Source: Rhodanobacter sp. DHG33
GTDB lineage: Bacteria > Pseudomonadota > Gammaproteobacteria > Xanthomonadales > Rhodanobacteraceae
Length of the DNA stretch: 64,000 nucleotides
Assembly (NCBI RefSeq): GCF_014843005.1
Contig: NZ_JACYXM010000004.1
Location: forward strand, 2,530-66,529
Reading direction: 5' to 3'
The notes beneath the pieces are model-generated. The model did no database searches. It was not told the DNA's origin and saw nothing but the letters and a program-made list of their open reading frames with translations. Numbering within the stretch: the first letter of the stretch is position 1; each line of letters starts with the position of its first letter. Positions 60,240 to 64,000 of the stretch are shown piece by piece. The translations under genes were made by a program, and so were the position numbers.

Positions 60240-61220
60240 ATGGCACAGATCACCCTCATCGAAGCCGTCACCCAGGCGCTCGCCTACGAAATGAAGCACG
60301 ACGACAGCGTCGTGGTGCTGGGCGAGGACGTGGGCGTCAACGGCGGCGTGTTCCGCGCCACCCAGGGCCTGCAGGAAAAGTTCGGCGAACTGCGCGTGCT
60401 GGACACGCCGCTGGACGAGACCACCATCGCCGGCGTCACCGTGGGCCTGGCCGTGGCCGGCATGAAGCCGGTGGCCGAGGCGCAGTTCGAAGGCTTCATC
60501 TACCCGATGATGGAGCAGATCGCCTGCCACGCCGCACGCATGCGCAACCGCACCCGCGGCCGCCTCACCGTGCCGGCCGTGTGGCGCGCGCCGTGGGGCG
60601 GCGGCATCCGCGCGCCGGAGCATCACTCCGAGGCGAACGAGCACCTGTTCACCAACATCCCCGGCCTGCGCGTGGTGCTGCCCTCCTCGCCCGCACGCGC
60701 CTACGGCCTGCTGCTGGCCGCGATCCGCGATCCCGATCCGGTGATCTTCCTCGAACCCAAGCGCATCTACCGCCAGTACAAGGAAGAGGTGCCGGACGAC
60801 GGCGAGGCGCTGCCGCTGGACGTGTGCTTCGTGCTGCGCGACGGCACCGACGTCACCCTGGTGACCTGGGGCGCGCAGGTGAAGGAAACGCTGGAGGCCG
60901 CCGACGAACTCGCCAAGCAGGGCATCAGCGCCGAGGTCATCGACGTCGCCACGCTCACGCCGCTGGACTTCGACACCATCGCCGAGTCGGTGCAGAAGAC
61001 CGGCCGCTGTGTGATCGTGCACGAAGCCCCGAAGACCGCCGGCTTCGGCGCCGAGATCGCCGCGCGCGTGGCCGAGGAGTGCCTGTACGACCTGCTCGCG
61101 CCGGTCGAGCGCGTCACCGGCCCCGACACCCACATCCCGCTGTTCCGCCTGGAAATGAAGTACCTGCCCAGCATGGAACGCGTCGTCGAGGCCGCGCAGC
61201 GCACGCTCGCCGCATCCTGA
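60240..61220 (+). CDS. pdhB: Pyruvate dehydrogenase E1 component, beta subunit
   Basis: This 326-residue subunit completes the E1 active site. Features are TLIEAVTQALAYEMKHDDSV, VVLGEDVGVNGGVFRATQGL (ThDP-binding Glu), EAQFEGFIYPMMEQIACHAA, VPAVWRAPWGGGIRAPEHHS, and the C-terminal domain with VTLVTWGAQVKETLEAADEL and APKTAGFGAEIAARVAEECL. The ATG is 4 bp after the pdhA stop. A 174-bp gap with repeat palindromes separates it from pdhC, unusual inside such an operon. Confidence 0.94.
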   Translation: MAQITLIEAVTQALAYEMKHDDSVVVLGEDVGVNGGVFRATQGLQEKFGELRVLDTPLDETTIAGVTVGLAVAGMKPVAEAQFEGFIYPMMEQIACHAARMRNRTRGRLTVPAVWRAPWGGGIRAPEHHSEANEHLFTNIPGLRVVLPSSPARAYGLLLAAIRDPDPVIFLEPKRIYRQYKEEVPDDGEALPLDVCFVLRDGTDVTLVTWGAQVKETLEAADELAKQGISAEVIDVATLTPLDFDTIAESVQKTGRCVIVHEAPKTAGFGAEIAARVAEECLYDLLAPVERVTGPDTHIPLFRLEMKYLPSMERVVEAAQRTLAAS

Positions 61221-61221
61221 C

Positions 61222-61367
61222 TCCCTTCTCCCCGCCGGGGAGAAGGTGCCCCGAAAGGGGCGGATGAGGGGCCACGACTTGCGACAAAATGCAACGAAGC
61301 ACAGCTTCAATGCACGCTACCGCAGGCCCAGCCCCTCACCCCGGCCCTCTCCCCGGCGGGGAGAGGG
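61222..61367. repeat. Inverted pair of GC-rich palindromic repeats between pdhB and pdhC
   Basis: Copy one (61222-61272) has CCTTCTCCCC-GCC-GGGGAGAAGG followed by GTGCCCC-GAAA-GGGGCGGATGAGGGG. Copy two (61331-61367) reads GCCCCTCACCCCGGCCCTCT then CCCCGGCGGGGAGAGGG, the reverse complement with changes. They are one repeat type facing each other with about 58 bp between. This common xanthomonad-type element has inserted into the operon spacer and could form strong hairpins in the transcript. Confidence 0.75.
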
Positions 61368-61394
61368 CGAAAACCAAACCTTGGAAGCTCACTC

Positions 61395-62750
61395 ATGGCC
61401 GACATCAAGACATTCCACCTGCCCGACCTCGGCGAAGGCCTGCCCGACGCCACCATCGTCGAGTGGCACGTGAAGGAAGGCGACTACATCAAGCTCGACG
61501 CACCGCTGTGCTCGATGGAGACCGCCAAGGCCGTGGTCGACGTGCCGTCGCCCTACACCGGCACGGTGAAGAAGCTGCACGGCGCCCCCGGCGACATCAT
61601 CGAGACCGGCGCCGCGCTGGCCGACTTCGAACCGGATGCCAACGCCAAGCAGCGTGCCGAAGCCGAATCCACCGGCCACCATCACGGCCCGAAGAAGGCC
61701 GAGGCGCCTGCACCGGCTCCCGCGCCGGCCAAGGCCGCCACCGCCGACCGCGAGGACGAAGGCACCGTGGTCGGCGCGATGGTCAGCGGCAGCCACGTGC
61801 ACGTGGAGCAGGCCTCCAGCGCGGGCGGCGTCAAGGCCGTGCCCGCCGTGCGCGCCCTCGCCAAGAAGCTCAAGGTGGATATCACTCGCGTGCGCGGCAC
61901 CGGCGCCGACGGCGTGGTCACCATGAAGGACGTGAAGGACGCCGCCGCCAGCGGCAGCGCCGCGCTGGGCGCCGCCCCGGCGCGCGCCGTGCCCGCCTCG
62001 GCCGGCCGCCACCTGGCGCCGGAACTGCCGGAACCGGGCGAGGCGCCGGGCCGCACCACCGTGTCGCTGGCCGGCAAGGCTGTGCGCACCGCACCGCCGA
62101 GCGTGCACGCCAGCGGCCAGCCGGAGCAGCTCAAGGGCGTCCGCCGCAACATGGCGCGCGTGATGGCCGAGGCCCACGCCAACGTAGTGCCCACCACCCT
62201 GGTGGACGACGCCGACCTGCACGCCTGGATCGGCAAGCAGGACATCACCGCCCGCCTGATCCGCTCCATCGTCGCCGCCTGCAAGGCCGTGCCGGCGCTC
62301 AACGCGTGGTTCGACGGCAAGAACCTCACCCGCACCCTGCACCCGCACGTGGACATCGGCATCGCCGTGGACACCGAGGACGGCCTGTTCGTGCCGGCGC
62401 TGCGCAATGCCGACGTGCTGGACGGCGCCGGTATCCGTGCCGCCATCAAGCGCCTGCGCACCTCGGTGGAAGACCGCTCCATCCCGGCGTCGGAGCTCTC
62501 GGGCTACACCATCAGCCTGTCGAACTTCGGCATGTTTGCGGGCCGCTACGCCACCCCGGTGGTGGTACCGCCGACCGTCGCCATCATCGGTGCCGGCAAG
62601 CTGTGCCACGACGTGGTGGCCGTGATGGGCGGCATCGAGGTGCATCGCCGCATGCCGATCAGCCTCACCTTCGACCACCGCGCCGCCACCGGCGGCGAAG
62701 CCGCACGCTTCCTCAAGGCGCTGCTGGACGACTTGTCGCTGCCGAACTGA
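61395..62750 (+). CDS. pdhC: Dihydrolipoamide acyltransferase (E2) of the pyruvate dehydrogenase complex
   Basis: This 451-residue core protein has one N-terminal lipoyl domain (lipoylated Lys45 in SMETAKAVVDV), an Ala/Pro linker, a peripheral-subunit-binding domain near 145-180 (AVRALAKKLKVDITRVRGTG) and a catalytic domain from about 230. The catalytic domain has KGVRRNMARVMAEAHANVVP, IGIAVDTEDGLFVPALRNAD, SLSNFGMFAGRYATPVVVPP and SLTFDHRAATGGEAARF. The catalytic His428 is present, but the usual HxxxDG is HxxxTG here (Thr432 for Asp). The ATG is at 61395. It ends the operon before a very strong terminator; no E3 gene is adjacent. Confidence 0.92.
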   Translation: MADIKTFHLPDLGEGLPDATIVEWHVKEGDYIKLDAPLCSMETAKAVVDVPSPYTGTVKKLHGAPGDIIETGAALADFEPDANAKQRAEAESTGHHHGPKKAEAPAPAPAPAKAATADREDEGTVVGAMVSGSHVHVEQASSAGGVKAVPAVRALAKKLKVDITRVRGTGADGVVTMKDVKDAAASGSAALGAAPARAVPASAGRHLAPELPEPGEAPGRTTVSLAGKAVRTAPPSVHASGQPEQLKGVRRNMARVMAEAHANVVPTTLVDDADLHAWIGKQDITARLIRSIVAACKAVPALNAWFDGKNLTRTLHPHVDIGIAVDTEDGLFVPALRNADVLDGAGIRAAIKRLRTSVEDRSIPASELSGYTISLSNFGMFAGRYATPVVVPPTVAIIGAGKLCHDVVAVMGGIEVHRRMPISLTFDHRAATGGEAARFLKALLDDLSLPN

Positions 62751-62770
62751 ACCGTGGCGTCATCGCCGCA

Positions 62771-62811
62771 AACGAAACAAGGCGCCCACCGGGCGCCTTG
62801 TTTCGTTTTGG
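62771..62811. terminator. Very strong bidirectional terminator between pdhC and the OmpA-like gene
   Basis: AACGAAACAAGGCGCCC-ACC-GGGCGCCTTGTTTCGTT is a perfect 17-bp stem with a 3-base loop followed by TTTTG. It lies 20 bp after the pdhC stop, between convergent genes, and can serve both. Confidence 0.92.
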
Positions 62812-62852
62812 GGATCGAGGCGGCGCCCATCCGACAGAGCATGCCGCGTGAT

Positions 62853-62972
62853 GACAAATCTGCCCTGATCGGCACCGTGGAGCGCGGCGACAGGGGGGGG
62901 CGCGCACAACGCCTACGACACGGACTGCTGATTCCTTGTGTCGCCCACGGTGCCGATCAGGGCAGATTCGTC
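62853..62972. repeat. Long inverted repeat (28-bp arms) between convergent genes
   Basis: The left arm 62853-62880 (GACAAATCTGCCCTGATCGG...) and right arm 62945-62972 (...CCGATCAGGGCAGATTCGTC) are complementary at 27 of 28 positions. An inner pair GGCGACA/TGTCGCC extends the stem after a small bulge. The 64-base centre includes a run of eight G. It lies 11 bp beyond the OmpA-like gene stop. It may be a long terminator hairpin or a small palindromic mobile unit. Confidence 0.75.
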
Positions 62973-62982
62973 GCAAACAGAC

Positions 62983-63825
62983 TCAATGCGCCATCGCGGC
63001 CCGGGCCATCCCGGAAAGCTCCACGCGCCGGTTCGGCGCCAGGCAAGCAATCAACGCGGATCGCTTCCTGTCCTGGCACTCCACCACCGGGTCGGCCTTG
63101 CCGCGTCCTTCAGTCTGGATGGCAGCGGCGGGCACGCCGCCCTGCACCAGGTAGTCGCGCACGGCTGCCGCACGCCGTTGCGACAGGCCCATGTTGTAGG
63201 CGTCGCTGCCGATACGATCGGTGTAGCCGACCACGTCGATGTTCTGCACCTGGCTGGCCTCGCGCACCTGCTGCAGCAGGCCGTTGAGCTTCTGCTGGCC
63301 TTCTGCCGTGAGCGTGGCGCTGTCAAAGCCGAACAGGGCATCGGACGACAGCCGTATCGGCTGCACCGGCATCGGCTGCGGCGGCTGCGGTTGCGGCACG
63401 TCCGGATGCGGAGTATCCAGCACCGCCTTGCAGGCTTCCGGTTTCCAGTAGAACTGCTCGGCCAGGTGCTGCTTGTCGAACACGATCTGGTACTGGCAGC
63501 TGAAGTAGTTGCCGCTGCCGTCGGACTTGCGGAAGTTGAAGATGTAGTTCCACCGGTGCACGCCGAACACGCCCTCGTTGAACTGCGGCGTGCCCAGCAG
63601 GCCGTAGAGTTGTTCCTTGGTCATGCCCGGAGCGACCTTACGCAGATTCTCCAGGTTCACGAACATGCCCTCGGGCACGGTGGAATGGCTCGGGTCGGGA
63701 AAGCTCACCTCTTCCGGACCTGCCGACGGCTTGCTGCCAGCCGTGCTGCACCCTGCCGCAAGCAGCGCACCCGCCAGCAGCACCGCCGGCCACGCGACCC
63801 GTTTGCACTCGATCGTCTTGCGCAT
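62983..63825 (-). CDS. OmpA-domain lipoprotein with N-terminal SmpA/OmlA-like domain
   Basis: This 280-residue protein has a lipoprotein signal (VAWPAVLLAGALLAAGC, modified Cys at 26). Residues 50-140 are a BamE/SmpA-like domain (VNLENLRKVAPGMTKEQLYG, LLGTPQFNEGVFGVHRWNYI). A Pro-rich linker follows, then an OmpA peptidoglycan-binding domain (SSDALFGFDSATLTAEGQQK, VVGYTDRIGSDAYNMGLSQR, IQTEGRGKADPVV, CLAPNRRVELS). It should link the outer membrane to peptidoglycan. The ATG at 63823-63825 has GGGGG upstream. The YadA-type adhesin gene lies 47 bp upstream on the same strand, so the two are probably co-transcribed and may cooperate. Confidence 0.92.
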   Translation of the reverse strand: MRKTIECKRVAWPAVLLAGALLAAGCSTAGSKPSAGPEEVSFPDPSHSTVPEGMFVNLENLRKVAPGMTKEQLYGLLGTPQFNEGVFGVHRWNYIFNFRKSDGSGNYFSCQYQIVFDKQHLAEQFYWKPEACKAVLDTPHPDVPQPQPPQPMPVQPIRLSSDALFGFDSATLTAEGQQKLNGLLQQVREASQVQNIDVVGYTDRIGSDAYNMGLSQRRAAAVRDYLVQGGVPAAAIQTEGRGKADPVVECQDRKRSALIACLAPNRRVELSGMARAAMAH

Positions 63826-63872
63826 GATGGAACCCCCTTGATGACTATTCCGGCCAGTGCGGTCCATGGCGC

Positions 63873-64000
63873 TCACCACTGCATGCCTGCGCCGATGGAC
63901 ACGCCCGCATCGCCGCGCGAATCCGCCGAACCGGTCAGCTTGTAGACCCAGCGCCCGCCCTCGGAGATGGTGGACACGCCGACCGCGATGCTCGACTCGC
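63873..64000 (-). CDS. Trimeric autotransporter adhesin, YadA-type C-terminal anchor (5' end outside window)
   Basis: The last 42 codons of a larger gene read, on the minus strand, ESSIAVGVSTISEGGRWVYK then LTGSADSRGDAGVSIGAGMQ and a final Trp before the stop (63873-63875). This is the end of the YadA anchor, which forms the outer-membrane barrel of trimeric adhesins and finishes with an aromatic residue. The start and passenger lie beyond position 64000. The stop is followed by the OmpA-type lipoprotein gene on the same strand. Such adhesins mediate attachment and biofilm. Confidence 0.85.
   Translation of the reverse strand, partial: ESSIAVGVSTISEGGRWVYKLTGSADSRGDAGVSIGAGMQW

Noticed and set aside
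61222-61367. A CRISPR-like pair of repeats
   Set aside because: The two units are inverted, not direct, number only two and have no spacers of constant size.

Overview
The window (64 kb) looks like chromosome of a high-GC gammaproteobacterium of the order Xanthomonadales/Lysobacterales, most likely family Rhodanobacteraceae (Dyella, Luteibacter, Rhodanobacter and relatives). The basis is the protein style of the housekeeping genes (PhoP-PhoQ, BirA-CoaX-SPOR, HmgA-FAH-HppD, a three-gene PDH cluster), the TonB-dependent receptor plus glycoside hydrolase locus, and the REP-like palindromes. This assignment is by recognition only, not by a search.

Positions 1 to about 7490 are an accessory island. 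It begins inside the last module of a non-ribosomal peptide synthetase (end of adenylation domain, carrier domain, thioesterase). A cyclic-peptide type ABC exporter follows, and an EntD-like phosphopantetheinyl transferase lies on the opposite strand. Between them are wrecked insertion sequences of three families (IS630, IS3, IS1595) and one decayed gene. Base composition drops sharply inside the synthetase gene and stays low. The island ends exactly at a 3' fragment of a tRNA-Leu(UAA) gene followed by that tRNA's orphan terminator, as expected for one end of an element integrated at a tRNA.

From 7.6 to 24 kb: a LysR regulator divergent from an MFS efflux pump and DkgB-type aldo-keto reductase, then a locus that looks built for chitin or chitosan oligosaccharides. 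That locus holds a glucokinase, a GH20 hexosaminidase, a TonB receptor, an APC permease, a GH2 enzyme with exo-glucosaminidase-like catalytic residues, a LacI regulator and a sulfotransferase. A perfect 16-bp palindrome with a central CG lies just before the first gene and is the likely LacI operator.

From 24 to 42 kb: a tailed HU-like protein, a SUMF1-domain protein, RNase D, tRNA-Ala(CGC), RsuA, an RsmC-like methyltransferase, an AhpD-like protein, an MprF-AcvB/VirJ pair (aminoacyl-phosphatidylglycerol synthesis and likely turnover), an OPT transporter, a GST, an FKBP lipoprotein, Tpx, ferredoxin reductase, a TMEM175-like protein, an M23 peptidase and DusA. Between FKBP and Tpx is an 800-bp gene-free stretch made largely of dispersed repeats.

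From 42 to 64 kb: a PepSY-like protein with PhoP-PhoQ, a small secreted protein, BirA-CoaX-SPOR, tRNA-Thr(UGU), arginase, a TrpRS with an extra C-terminal domain plus two unknown genes, a VOC protein, tyrosine degradation (HppD, HmgA, FAH) with a divergent MarR regulator, a POT peptide transporter, tryptophan 2,3-dioxygenase, PDH E1alpha-E1beta-E2, an OmpA-type lipoprotein, and the extreme C-terminus of a YadA-type trimeric autotransporter that runs off the right edge.
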